Below the pieces are notes generated by a model, which worked only from the letters and a program-made list of their open reading frames with translations, was not told where the DNA came from and searched no databases. A DNA stretch of 17,758 nucleotides from Paludibacteraceae bacterium (GTDB lineage Bacteria > Bacteroidota > Bacteroidia > Bacteroidales > Paludibacteraceae), in the NCBI GenBank assembly GCA_947471245.1, contig CANIXM010000004.1:1-17758 (forward strand). Direction: 5' to 3'. How positions within the stretch are numbered: position 1 is the first letter of the stretch; every line of letters starts with the position of its first letter. Both the position numbers and the translations under genes were made by a program. Below are positions 6,981 through 13,704 of the stretch, in pieces.

Positions 6981-7346
6981 ATGATACAACAAGAATCCAG
7001 ACTCATAGTAGCCGATAACAGTGGAGCCAAAACCGCTCTTTGTATTCGTGTATTAGGAGGAACCAGCAAACGCTATGCTTCACTAGGTGACATCATCGTA
7101 GTGTCAGTAAAAAGCGTTATCCCTTCGAGCGATCTTAAAAAGGGTATTGTTTCAAAAGCAGTAGTAGTACGTACAAAGAAAGAAGTTCGTCGTCAAGATG
7201 GTTCTTACATTCGCTTTGACGACAATGCATGCGTATTGTTAAACAATAGTGGCGAAATCCGTGGTAGCCGTATATTCGGTCCAGTGGCTCGTGAATTGCG
7301 TGCTACAAACATGAAAATCATATCACTTGCACCTGAAGTGCTTTAA
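6981..7346 (+). CDS. rplN: 50S ribosomal protein L14 (uL14)
   Basis: L14 lies on the 50S interface, contacts 16S rRNA through a bridge and binds the silencing factor RsfS in other bacteria. Its 121 residues begin MIQQESRLIVADNSGAKTAL, and the family pattern continues with DIIVVSVKSVIPSSDLKKG, RTKKEVRRQDGSYIRFDDNA and GSRIFGPVARELR near the C-terminus. It starts 2 nt after rpsQ, which suggests translational coupling. Confidence 0.98.
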   Translation: MIQQESRLIVADNSGAKTALCIRVLGGTSKRYASLGDIIVVSVKSVIPSSDLKKGIVSKAVVVRTKKEVRRQDGSYIRFDDNACVLLNNSGEIRGSRIFGPVARELRATNMKIISLAPEVL

Positions 7347-7367
7347 TCTTCGTAAAATAATATAGTG

Positions 7368-7679
7368 ATGAGTAAATTACACATAAAAAAAGGTGACACC
7401 GTTTACGTAAATACCGGTATTGACAAAGGCAAAACTGGTAGAGTACTCGAAGTTCTTGTGAAAGAACAACGTGCAGTAGTAGAAGGTGTAAATATGGTCT
7501 CAAAGAGCACCAAGCCAAACGCGAAAAGTCCTCAAGGTGGAATAATCAAGAAAGAAGCTACTATTCATATCTCTAATTTAAATCCTGTAGAGAACGGCAA
7601 GCCAGTTCGTGTGGGACGAAAATTGAACGAAGAAGGTAGATTGGTGCGTATTTCTAAAAAATCAGGAGAGGAAATCTAG
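7368..7679 (+). CDS. rplX: 50S ribosomal protein L24 (uL24)
   Basis: L24 is an assembly-initiator protein on 23S rRNA near the tunnel exit. The KOW motif is visible at the start: KLHIKKGDTVYVNTGIDKGKTGRVLEV. A basic middle (KSTKPNAKSPQGGIIKKEA) and the C-terminal PVRVGRKLNEEGRLVRISKKSGE complete the family pattern, giving 103 residues. A GTG at 7365 is in frame one codon upstream. The ATG at 7368 is preferred because it gives the usual MSKLHIKKGD. The stop overlaps a purine-rich run that could serve rplE. Confidence 0.97.
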   Translation: MSKLHIKKGDTVYVNTGIDKGKTGRVLEVLVKEQRAVVEGVNMVSKSTKPNAKSPQGGIIKKEATIHISNLNPVENGKPVRVGRKLNEEGRLVRISKKSGEEI

Positions 7680-7680
7680 A

Positions 7681-8226
7681 ATGAATACAGCAAGTTTAAA
7701 ACAAGATTACAGAGAACGTATCGTTCCGATCTTAATGAAAGAGTTTGGTTACAGCTCAGTGATGCAAACACCAAAACTAGAAAAAATCGTTCTTAATCAA
7801 GGATTAGGAATGGCAGTAGCTGATAAAAAAATCATCGAAGTAGCTATCAATGAGATGACTACTATCACAGGTCAAAAAGCAGTTGCTACTTTGTCTAAAA
7901 AAGACATTTCAAACTTCAAACTACGTAAGAAAATGCCTATCGGTGTTCGTGTTACATTGCGCGGAGAAAGAATGTATGAGTTTTTGGAACGTTTGGTACG
8001 TGTAGCGTTGCCACGTGTTCGTGACTTTAAAGGGATTGAAAACAAATTGGACGGACGTGGAAATTACACGCTAGGTATCCAAGAACAAATCATTTTCCCC
8101 GAAATCAATATCGATGGCATTACTCGCCTGTTGGGTATGAACATCACATTTGTAACAACAGCTGCAACCGATGAAGAAGGTTTTGCATTGTTGAAAGAAT
8201 TCGGATTACCATTCAAAAAAAACTAA
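7681..8226 (+). CDS. rplE: 50S ribosomal protein L5 (uL5)
   Basis: L5 binds 5S rRNA in the central protuberance and touches P-site tRNA. The 181-residue protein starts NTASLKQDYRERIVPILMKE. The central segment FKLRKKMPIGVRVTLRGERMYEF and the C-terminal FPEINIDGITRLLGMNITFV are characteristic. It starts 1 nt after the rplX stop. The purine run AGGAGAGG (7664-7671), inside the last rplX codons and 9 nt before the ATG, may act as a Shine-Dalgarno. Confidence 0.98.
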   Translation: MNTASLKQDYRERIVPILMKEFGYSSVMQTPKLEKIVLNQGLGMAVADKKIIEVAINEMTTITGQKAVATLSKKDISNFKLRKKMPIGVRVTLRGERMYEFLERLVRVALPRVRDFKGIENKLDGRGNYTLGIQEQIIFPEINIDGITRLLGMNITFVTTAATDEEGFALLKEFGLPFKKN

Positions 8227-8237
8227 TTTAGAATACA

Positions 8238-8507
8238 ATGGCAAAAGAATCAATGAAAGCCCGTGAGGTAAAAAGAGCCAAGCTGGTTGCTAAATATGCT
8301 GCAAAACGTGAAAAGTTTATCGCTGAAGGCAATTACGATGCACTTCAATCGATCCCAAAAAATGCTTCACCTGTACGCTTGCATAATCGTTGCAAAATTA
8401 CTGGTCGTCCAAAAGGTTATATGCGTCAATTTGGAATCTCTCGTATCCAATTCCGCGAAATGGCTTCAAACGGATTAATCCCAGGAATCACCAAATCAAG
8501 CTGGTAG
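8238..8507 (+). CDS. rpsN: 30S ribosomal protein S14 (uS14), long zinc-free form
   Basis: S14 is a late-binding protein of the 30S head. The 89-residue length and the absence of the CxxC...CxxC zinc knuckle of the short form identify the long C- type found in E. coli. Seen are MAKESMKAREVKRAKLVAKY at the N-terminus and the signature LHNRCKITGRPKGYMRQFGISR at about 48-69, with only one cysteine. It lies in the canonical slot between rplE and rpsH. A repeat element begins right after its TAG. Confidence 0.98.
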   Translation: MAKESMKAREVKRAKLVAKYAAKREKFIAEGNYDALQSIPKNASPVRLHNRCKITGRPKGYMRQFGISRIQFREMASNGLIPGITKSSW

Positions 8508-8508
8508 A

Positions 8509-8607
8509 ACCCCCTGCCCCTAAAGGGGAGAACACAGACAGTTTTACTTGAAAAAAAAATTAAATCAATAGTTCTTGAAAGTCCCTCATCAGGGGATATA
8601 GGGGGCT
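8509..8607 (+). repeat. Paired inverted intergenic repeat, copy 3 (rpsN-rpsH)
   Basis: The left arm starts 2 nt after the rpsN stop: CCCCCT (8510-8515), then hairpin CCCC-TAAA-GGGG (8517-8528). The right arm is GAAAGTCCC..., with hairpin TCCCT/AGGGGA (8582-8596) and then TATAGGGGGC (8597-8606). Outer ends CCCCCT / AGGGGG pair over 6 bp. About 50 nt of A-rich DNA lies between the arms. Same order and orientation of arms as the copies at 2028 and 13550. Confidence 0.8.
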
Positions 8608-8617
8608 TTAAATATTG

Positions 8618-8632
8618 TCCCGGCAGTCGGGA
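8618..8632 (+). repeat. Extra short palindrome upstream of rpsH
   Basis: TCCCG (8618-8622) and CGGGA (8628-8632) form a perfect 5-bp stem with loop GCAGT, outside the right arm of repeat copy 3 and 20 nt before the rpsH ATG. It is not part of the repeat consensus. It could be a separate short palindromic repeat or a structural element in the rpsH leader. No T-run follows, so it is not an intrinsic terminator. Confidence 0.5.
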
Positions 8633-8652
8633 TTAATTTAAAAACAATTAAA

Positions 8653-9048
8653 ATGACAGATCCAATAGCAGATTATCTTACTCGATTGAGGAATGCTATC
8701 AAAGCTAACCACCGTGTGGTGGAAATTCCTGCATCGAATTTGAAAAAAGAATTGACCAAGATATTGCTTGAAAAAGGCTATATCCTAAACTACAAATTTG
8801 TAGAAGAAGGTCCCCAAGGCACAATCAAGATTGCCTTGAAGTATGATACAGTTAACAAAGTTAACTCTATAAAAAAATTAATCCGAGTTTCTACACCAGG
8901 TCTTCGCCAATATGTTGGTTACAAAGAAATGCCACGTGTATTGAATGGCTTAGGTATTGCGATTGTTTCTACTTCTAGAGGTGTAATGACCAACAAAGAA
9001 GCACTTGACTTAAAAGTAGGTGGTGAAGTTATTTGTTATGTTTATTAA
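8653..9048 (+). CDS. rpsH: 30S ribosomal protein S8 (uS8)
   Basis: S8 binds the central domain of 16S rRNA. In E. coli it represses the spc operon by binding near rplE; I did not find that site here. The 131-residue product begins MTDPIADYLTRLRNAIKANH and ends with the S8 signature VSTSRGVMTNKEALDLKVGG followed by EVICYVY. The 145-nt upstream gap holds repeat copy 3 and an extra small palindrome, so its leader, if independently transcribed or processed, is structured. Confidence 0.98.
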   Translation: MTDPIADYLTRLRNAIKANHRVVEIPASNLKKELTKILLEKGYILNYKFVEEGPQGTIKIALKYDTVNKVNSIKKLIRVSTPGLRQYVGYKEMPRVLNGLGIAIVSTSRGVMTNKEALDLKVGGEVICYVY

Positions 9049-9051
9049 TCG

Positions 9052-9060
9052 AAGAGGAGG
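9052..9060 (+). promoter_or_regulatory. Strong Shine-Dalgarno (GAGGAGG) for rplF
   Basis: AAGAGGAGG (9052-9060) lies in the 20-nt rpsH-rplF gap, 8 nt before the ATG at 9069. It settles the rplF start, since an upstream in-frame ATG at 9033 lies inside rpsH and has no such site. With rplW, this is one of only two near-ideal Shine-Dalgarno sites in the window. Confidence 0.85.
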
Positions 9061-9068
9061 AAAGTAAT

Positions 9069-9620
9069 ATGTCAAGAATTGGAAAATTACCTATCAATGT
9101 ACCTGCCGGAGTTACTATCTCGGTTCAAGATACAGTAGTTACTGTTAAAGGCCCAAAAGGTACTTTAACTCAAGATATAAATCCAAACATCACAGTTGCA
9201 ATTGAAAATAATGTGTGTACAGTGTCTCGTCCAGATGATGAGAAACAAAATCGTGCTTTTCATGGTTTGTACCGTTCATTGATTCAAAACATGATAACTG
9301 GAGTTTCTGAAGGTTACAAAAAAACTTTAGAATTAGTAGGTGTTGGATATCGCGTTTCTAACCAAGGTCAAGTTTTAGAATTTGCTTTGGGATATACTCA
9401 CAATATCTTTTTAAGTCTTCCTTCAGAAGTTAAGATTGAAACCAAAAGTGAGCGTAACCAAAATCCAGTTGTTATTTTGGAAAGTTGTGACAAACAATTG
9501 ATCGGTCAAGTATGTGCTAAGATCCGTTCGTTCCGCAAACCAGAACCATACAAAGGAAAAGGTGTTAAATTCGCTGGTGAAGTCATTCGCCGCAAAGCAG
9601 GTAAATCTGCTGGTAAATAA
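9069..9620 (+). CDS. rplF: 50S ribosomal protein L6 (uL6)
   Basis: L6 lies at the base of the L7/L12 stalk near the sarcin-ricin loop, where elongation factors bind. The 183-residue product starts MSRIGKLPINVPAGVTISVQ, the family N-terminus, and has the two repeated L6 domains. The C-terminal signature PYKGKGVKFAGEVIRRKAGK is intact. The open frame extends upstream to an ATG at 9033 inside rpsH, but the ATG at 9069 is chosen for its fit to the family and its strong Shine-Dalgarno. Confidence 0.98.
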   Translation: MSRIGKLPINVPAGVTISVQDTVVTVKGPKGTLTQDINPNITVAIENNVCTVSRPDDEKQNRAFHGLYRSLIQNMITGVSEGYKKTLELVGVGYRVSNQGQVLEFALGYTHNIFLSLPSEVKIETKSERNQNPVVILESCDKQLIGQVCAKIRSFRKPEPYKGKGVKFAGEVIRRKAGKSAGK

Positions 9621-9641
9621 TTTACGTAAACTTGTGAAATT

Positions 9642-9986
9642 ATGTCAACAAATTTAGAAAGAAGAACTAGAATAAAAGCTCACATCCGTCACAAAGTGTC
9701 TGGAAGTGCCCAAAAACCACGTTTAACAGTATTCAGAAGTAATACACAGATTTACGCTCAATTGATTGATGACGTAACAGGTATAACCCTTGCTTCAGCT
9801 TCATCGTTAGGTGTGAAAGATAAAGTAACTAAAACAGAACAAGCTGCAAAGGTAGGCGCTTTGGTAGCTAAAGTTGCTCAAGATGCCGGAATTACAGAAG
9901 TGGTGTTTGACCGTAATGGTTATTTATATCACGGTAGAGTTAAACAATTGGCTGATGCTGCTCGCGAAGCTGGTCTTAAATTTTAA
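9642..9986 (+). CDS. rplR: 50S ribosomal protein L18 (uL18)
   Basis: L18 binds 5S rRNA and helps attach it to the 50S central protuberance. The 114-residue product has the basic N-terminus ERRTRIKAHIRHKVSGSAQK, then the core PRLTVFRSNTQIYAQLIDD, and the C-terminal family pattern FDRNGYLYHGRVKQLADAAR. It starts 21 nt after rplF and ends 6 nt before rpsE. No Shine-Dalgarno is evident. Confidence 0.98.
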   Translation: MSTNLERRTRIKAHIRHKVSGSAQKPRLTVFRSNTQIYAQLIDDVTGITLASASSLGVKDKVTKTEQAAKVGALVAKVAQDAGITEVVFDRNGYLYHGRVKQLADAAREAGLKF

Positions 9987-9992
9987 TCAAGA

Positions 9993-10511
9993 ATGGCAAC
10001 AAATATGAATAAAGTTAAATCTACCAATGATTTAGAATTGAAAGACAGATTAGTAGCTGTTAATCGTGTGACTAAGGTTACAAAAGGTGGACGTACATTT
10101 AGTTTTTCTGCAATCGTTGTAGTTGGAAATGAAGATGGTATAGTAGGATGGGGACTTGGTAAAGCTGGTGAAGTAACTGCTGCTATCGCAAAAGGAACTG
10201 AAGCTGCTAAGAAAAACTTGATTAAAGTGCCTGTGTTGAATGGAACGATTCCTCACGAACAATACTCAAAATTCGGTGGAGCACAAGTGTTTATCAGTCC
10301 TGCTTCGCACGGTACTGGAGTAAAAGCAGGTGGTGCGATGCGTGCAGTATTAGAAAGTGTTGGTGTTACTGACGTATTGGCTAAGTCTAAAGGTTCATCT
10401 AATCCACACAACCTTGTAAAAGCGACTATCGTTGCTTTGGGTGAATTAAGAGATGCACATACTGTTGCTCAAAACAGAGGTATTTCATTGGACAAAGTAT
10501 TTAACGGATAA
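9993..10511 (+). CDS. rpsE: 30S ribosomal protein S5 (uS5)
   Basis: S5 lines the mRNA entry tunnel with S3 and S4 and affects decoding accuracy. The 172-residue product has the dsRBD-like N-terminal domain at about 17-80, with RLVAVNRVTKVTKGGRTFSF and GWGLGKAGEVTAAIAKGTEA. The C-terminal domain shows SPASHGTGVKAGGAMRAVLE and the helix near KSKGSSNPHNLVKAT. It lies 6 nt after rplR. The ATG at 9993 is chosen; an in-frame ATG at 10005 would drop only four residues. Confidence 0.98.
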   Translation: MATNMNKVKSTNDLELKDRLVAVNRVTKVTKGGRTFSFSAIVVVGNEDGIVGWGLGKAGEVTAAIAKGTEAAKKNLIKVPVLNGTIPHEQYSKFGGAQVFISPASHGTGVKAGGAMRAVLESVGVTDVLAKSKGSSNPHNLVKATIVALGELRDAHTVAQNRGISLDKVFNG

Positions 10512-10521
10512 AACTCAAAAG

Positions 10522-10698
10522 ATGGCAACTATAAAAATTAAACAAGTAAGAAGTAAAATCAAATCTCCAAAAGATCAAAAATTGACCTTGGAAGCACTTG
10601 GTTTGAAAAAAATGAATGCCGTAGTTGAACATGAAGCTACTCCTCAAATATTGGGTATGGTAGCAAAAGTGAAACACTTGGTAGAAGTGATCAATTAA
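10522..10698 (+). CDS. rpmD: 50S ribosomal protein L30 (uL30)
   Basis: L30 is a small peripheral 50S protein. The start at 10522 gives the 58-residue product MATIKIKQVRSKIKSPKDQK..., which matches the family length. The in-frame ATG at 10453 lies inside rpsE and would add 23 unrelated residues. The core LTLEALGLKKMNAVVEHEAT and the ending MVAKVKHLVEVIN are the L30 pattern. It is placed between rpsE and rplO as usual. Confidence 0.97.
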   Translation: MATIKIKQVRSKIKSPKDQKLTLEALGLKKMNAVVEHEATPQILGMVAKVKHLVEVIN

Positions 10699-10729
10699 TA
10701 ATTTTCTTAGACTTTTTAAATCATAAGAT

Positions 10730-11176
10730 ATGAACTTAAGTAATTTAACTCCTGCACAAGGTTCAGTTAAAACTAGAAAAAGAATTGGTCGTGGTACTGG
10801 TTCTGGTTTAGGTGGCACCTCCACAAAAGGGCACAAAGGACAAAAATCTCGTTCTGGTTACTCTAAAAAAATCGGATTCGAAGGTGGACAAATGCCTATT
10901 CAACGTCGTTTACCAAAATTTGGTTTCAAAAACATCAACCGCGTAGAATTCAAAGCAATCAACTTGGATACCATACAAGCATTGGCACAAACCAATAGCC
11001 TTTCTAAAATTGGTCTTGCTGAATTAAGAGAAGCTGGTTTTATTTCTAAAACTGCTTTGGTAAAGATTCTTGGTAAAGGTGTGTTGACTGTCAAAATCGA
11101 AGTAGAAGCCAACGCATTTTCAAAAACGGCAGAAGACGCAATTGTTGCCGCAGGTGGAACCGTAGTAAAACTATAA
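10730..11176 (+). CDS. rplO: 50S ribosomal protein L15 (uL15)
   Basis: L15 is a late-assembly 50S protein with a long extended N-terminal region that threads through 23S rRNA. The 148-residue product starts MNLSNLTPAQGSVKTRKRIG and has the glycine-rich stretch GRGTGSGLGGTSTKGHKGQK (20-39) and FEGGQMPIQRRLPKFGFKN. The C-terminal half ends in the family pattern AIVAAGGTVVKL. secY starts 4 nt later. Confidence 0.98.
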   Translation: MNLSNLTPAQGSVKTRKRIGRGTGSGLGGTSTKGHKGQKSRSGYSKKIGFEGGQMPIQRRLPKFGFKNINRVEFKAINLDTIQALAQTNSLSKIGLAELREAGFISKTALVKILGKGVLTVKIEVEANAFSKTAEDAIVAAGGTVVKL

Positions 11177-11180
11177 CTTC

Positions 11181-12527
11181 ATGAAAAAACTCATTGAGAC
11201 TATTTCTAATATCTGGAAGATTGAAGACCTTCGCAGCAGACTGATTACCACTTTCTTATTAGTAGTGATTTATCGCTTCGGATCGTATGTTGTTCTACCG
11301 GGTATTGACCCAACAGCTTTGACAGCCTTGCGTGCTCAAACCAGTGGTGGTTTATTAGCCTTGTTGGATATGTTCTCTGGTGGTGCATTTGCTAACGCGT
11401 CAGTGTTTGCATTGGGTATTATGCCATACATTTCTGCATCCATTGTGATTCAGTTGTTGACTATTGCAGTGCCACATTTTCAAAAAATGCAACGTGAAGG
11501 TGAAAGTGGACGTCGTAAGATGAACCAATACACACGCTATCTGACTGTAGCTATCCTGTTGATGCAAGGTCCTTCATACCTGATTAATTTAAGTGTACAG
11601 TTAGCTCAGGCTGGTTCGGCTATCCCAAGCGGTACCATCTTTGTAATCACTTCTACACTGATTCTTTGCGGAGGAAGTATGTTTGTAATGTGGCTTGGCG
11701 AGCGCATCACTGACAAAGGCATTGGTAATGGTATTTCATTTATCATCCTTGTAGGTATCATATCTCGTTTCCCAGGTGCAATCATTAAAGAATTTGCTTC
11801 TCGTCTAGGCGATGCAGGTGGTGGTTTGGTGATGTTTTTGGGTGAGTTGATTTGCTTGCTATTGGTTATCGCTGCTTCAATCATGTTGGTACAAGGAACT
11901 CGTAAGATTCCTGTACAATATGCTAAACGAGTGGTGGGAAATAAACAATACGGTGGTGTACGTCAGTATATTCCATTGAAAATAAATGCTGCAGGTGTAA
12001 TGCCTATCATTTTTGCACAAGCTATTATGTTTATTCCGATAACACTTGCCGGATTTTCAAAATCTCAAGCATTCAGTGGTTTTGTTGGAGCTTTTATGAA
12101 TAACACTGGCTTTTGGTACAATGCTGTATTTGCATTATTAATCATTGTCTTTACCTATTTCTATACAGCTATCACGGTGAATCCTCATCAGATGGCAGAG
12201 GAAATGAAACGCAATAATGGATTTATTCCAGGCGTAAAACCAGGTAAAAAAACCGCTGAATACCTTGATTTGATTATGTCTCGTATTACGTTACCAGGTT
12301 CCATCTTCTTAGCACTTGTAGCTATTATGCCAGCATTTGCATCATTGGTGGGAATCAATCAACAGTTTGCACAGTTTTTTGGAGGCACATCCTTGTTGAT
12401 TCTTGTGGGTGTGGTACTTGATACATTGCAACAAATTGAGAGTCACCTGTTGATGCGTCATTATGATGGATTGTTGAAATCAGGTAGAATCAAAGGGCGT
12501 ACTGGCGGTACTGCAGCAGCATACTAA
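11181..12527 (+). CDS. secY: Protein translocase channel subunit SecY
   Basis: SecY is the inner-membrane channel through which SecA or the ribosome pushes unfolded proteins. The 448 residues fit the family, with ten membrane segments suggested by hydrophobic runs (for example 21-40, 71-97, 119-139, 151-173, 181-196). Signature motifs are MQREGESGRRKMNQYTRYLT (103-122), ITDKGIGNGISFIILVGI (186-203), the cytoplasmic loop TRKIPVQYAKRVVG (250-263), and NNGFIPGVKPGKKTAEYLD (345-363) in the loop that contacts SecA and the ribosome. It follows rplO by 4 nt and is co-expressed with the ribosomal proteins. No adk follows. Confidence 0.98.
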   Translation: MKKLIETISNIWKIEDLRSRLITTFLLVVIYRFGSYVVLPGIDPTALTALRAQTSGGLLALLDMFSGGAFANASVFALGIMPYISASIVIQLLTIAVPHFQKMQREGESGRRKMNQYTRYLTVAILLMQGPSYLINLSVQLAQAGSAIPSGTIFVITSTLILCGGSMFVMWLGERITDKGIGNGISFIILVGIISRFPGAIIKEFASRLGDAGGGLVMFLGELICLLLVIAASIMLVQGTRKIPVQYAKRVVGNKQYGGVRQYIPLKINAAGVMPIIFAQAIMFIPITLAGFSKSQAFSGFVGAFMNNTGFWYNAVFALLIIVFTYFYTAITVNPHQMAEEMKRNNGFIPGVKPGKKTAEYLDLIMSRITLPGSIFLALVAIMPAFASLVGINQQFAQFFGGTSLLILVGVVLDTLQQIESHLLMRHYDGLLKSGRIKGRTGGTAAAY

Positions 12528-12541
12528 TTTAGAAGTGAAAG

Positions 12542-13327
12542 ATGATTTTTTTAAAATCAGATGATGAAATAGAATTACTTCGTGAAAGTAATCAAATCGT
12601 AGCTAAAACGTTAGCCGAGGTAGCAAAGTTAATCCAACCGGGAGTTACTACTGCTCAACTTGATAAAATTGCTGAGGAGTTTATTAGAGACAATGGTGGT
12701 GTACCCGGCTTTCTAGGTTATCACGGTTATCCGAACACACTCTGCACATCTGTCAATGAACAAGTAGTACACGGTATTCCTTCAGACAAGATAATACTTC
12801 AAGAAGGTGATATTGTATCGGTTGATTGCGGAGTTTTTAAGAATGACTTTCATGGCGACTCGGCTTATACATTTTGTGTAGGTGAGGTGAAGCCCGAAAT
12901 TGTAGCATTGTTAAGAACTACTAAAGAATCATTGTACAAAGGCATCGAAAATGCAATCGAAGGAAAGCGTTTAGGAGATTTGGGCAATGCTATTCAGACT
13001 TATTGCGAAGAGCGCGGATATTCAGTAGTGCGTGAGATGATAGGGCATGGTGTAGGTCGTAAACTACACGAAGCTCCAGAAGTACCCAATTATGGTAAAA
13101 AGGGTAATGGCATTATGCTCAAATCGGGTATGACCATTGCCATCGAGCCAATGATAAATATGGGTAGTAGAAATCTGGTGTTTGAGAAAGATGGATGGAC
13201 AACCCGCACTGTGGATCGTAAACCTTCTGCTCACTTCGAACATTCGGTGGTCGTAAGAAGAGGAAAAGCTGATATATTATCAACATTTGAATACATAGAA
13301 CAAGTTTTAGGGAACAAAGCAATATAA
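12542..13327 (+). CDS. map: Methionine aminopeptidase, type I
   Basis: This enzyme removes the initiator Met from nascent proteins after deformylation. All expected catalytic residues are seen in the 261-residue product: metal ligands Asp95, Asp106, His169, Glu202 and Glu233, and the catalytic His77 in NEQVVHGIPS. Motifs are DIVSVDCGVFKNDFHGDSA, MIGHGVGRKLHEAPEVPNYG and GMTIAIEPMIN. There is no type-II insert and no N-terminal zinc-finger extension. It starts 14 nt after secY and ends 3 nt before infA. Confidence 0.98.
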   Translation: MIFLKSDDEIELLRESNQIVAKTLAEVAKLIQPGVTTAQLDKIAEEFIRDNGGVPGFLGYHGYPNTLCTSVNEQVVHGIPSDKIILQEGDIVSVDCGVFKNDFHGDSAYTFCVGEVKPEIVALLRTTKESLYKGIENAIEGKRLGDLGNAIQTYCEERGYSVVREMIGHGVGRKLHEAPEVPNYGKKGNGIMLKSGMTIAIEPMINMGSRNLVFEKDGWTTRTVDRKPSAHFEHSVVVRRGKADILSTFEYIEQVLGNKAI

Positions 13328-13330
13328 AAA

Positions 13331-13549
13331 ATGGCCAAACAAACAGCAATTGAACAAGACGGAACAATCATTGAAGCATTATCCAATGCCATGTTTCGAG
13401 TAGAATTGGAAAACGGTCACGTAATCACTGCTCACATTTCAGGAAAAATGAGGATGCACTACATCAAGATTTTGCCTGGTGATAAAGTGAAAGTGGAAAT
13501 GTCACCTTATGATTTGTCTAAAGGAAGAATTTCGTTCAGGTACAAATAA
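13331..13549 (+). CDS. infA: Translation initiation factor IF-1
   Basis: IF-1 occupies the 30S A site during initiation. The 72-residue single OB-fold (S1-like) protein has the family core NAMFRVELENGHVITAHISG and the ending VEMSPYDLSKGRISFRYK. It starts 3 nt after the map stop with an A-rich leader (TATAAAAA) and no Shine-Dalgarno. A diverged left repeat arm begins at the base after its stop, and rpmJ lies beyond that element. Confidence 0.98.
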   Translation: MAKQTAIEQDGTIIEALSNAMFRVELENGHVITAHISGKMRMHYIKILPGDKVKVEMSPYDLSKGRISFRYK

Positions 13550-13693
13550 GCTCGCTTAAAATCCCTCTACAAAAGGGTGGACGTAGTTTTTTGGAAATGA
13601 AAAATTTTGAGAGAAGTAAAATTAAATAATATCCCAACTATTTAAATGGCTCCAGATAGTTGGTAAGTCCCCGGTCGGGGGATTTAGGGGGCT
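13550..13693 (+). repeat. Paired inverted intergenic repeat, copy 4 (infA-rpmJ)
   Basis: Starts at the base after the infA stop. The left arm is decayed: GCTCGCTTAAAATCCCTC then AAAAGGGTGGAC (13550-13582), to be compared with GCCCCCTAAATCCCCC. The right arm is well kept: AAGTCCCC-GGTCG-GGGGGA (hairpin 13668-13682) then TTTAGGGGGCT (13683-13693). In the AT-rich interior is a separate perfect 8-bp stem CCAACTAT (13634-13641) / ATAGTTGG (13656-13663) with a 14-nt loop. The right arm ends 11 nt before the rpmJ ATG. Confidence 0.75.
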
Positions 13694-13704
13694 TTTAAAT
13701 CACC

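Noticed and set aside
8287..8478. 63-codon + strand frame inside rpsN
   Set aside because: It overlaps conserved rpsN in another frame and resembles no known protein.
8548..8577. TTG, 18 nt, then TAGTTCTTG in the rpsN-rpsH gap as a Bacteroidota-type promoter
   Set aside because: The -7 part does not match TAnnTTTG without an extra base, and the region is poly-A rich. Too weak to annotate.
9033..9068. Upstream in-frame start for rplF
   Set aside because: It lies inside rpsH, adds 12 residues not seen in the L6 family, and the strong Shine-Dalgarno points to 9069.
10453..10521. Upstream in-frame start for rpmD
   Set aside because: It overlaps the end of rpsE by 59 nt and adds 23 residues alien to L30. 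The ATG at 10522 gives the full family length.
10501..10836. 111-codon - strand frame across rpmD and rplO
   Set aside because: Antisense to two conserved genes, with no recognisable family pattern. Counted as a shadow frame.
1549..13693. The C/G repeats as a CRISPR array
   Set aside because: Copies lie kilobases apart between genes, with no regular spacers. They are dispersed palindromic repeats, not an array.
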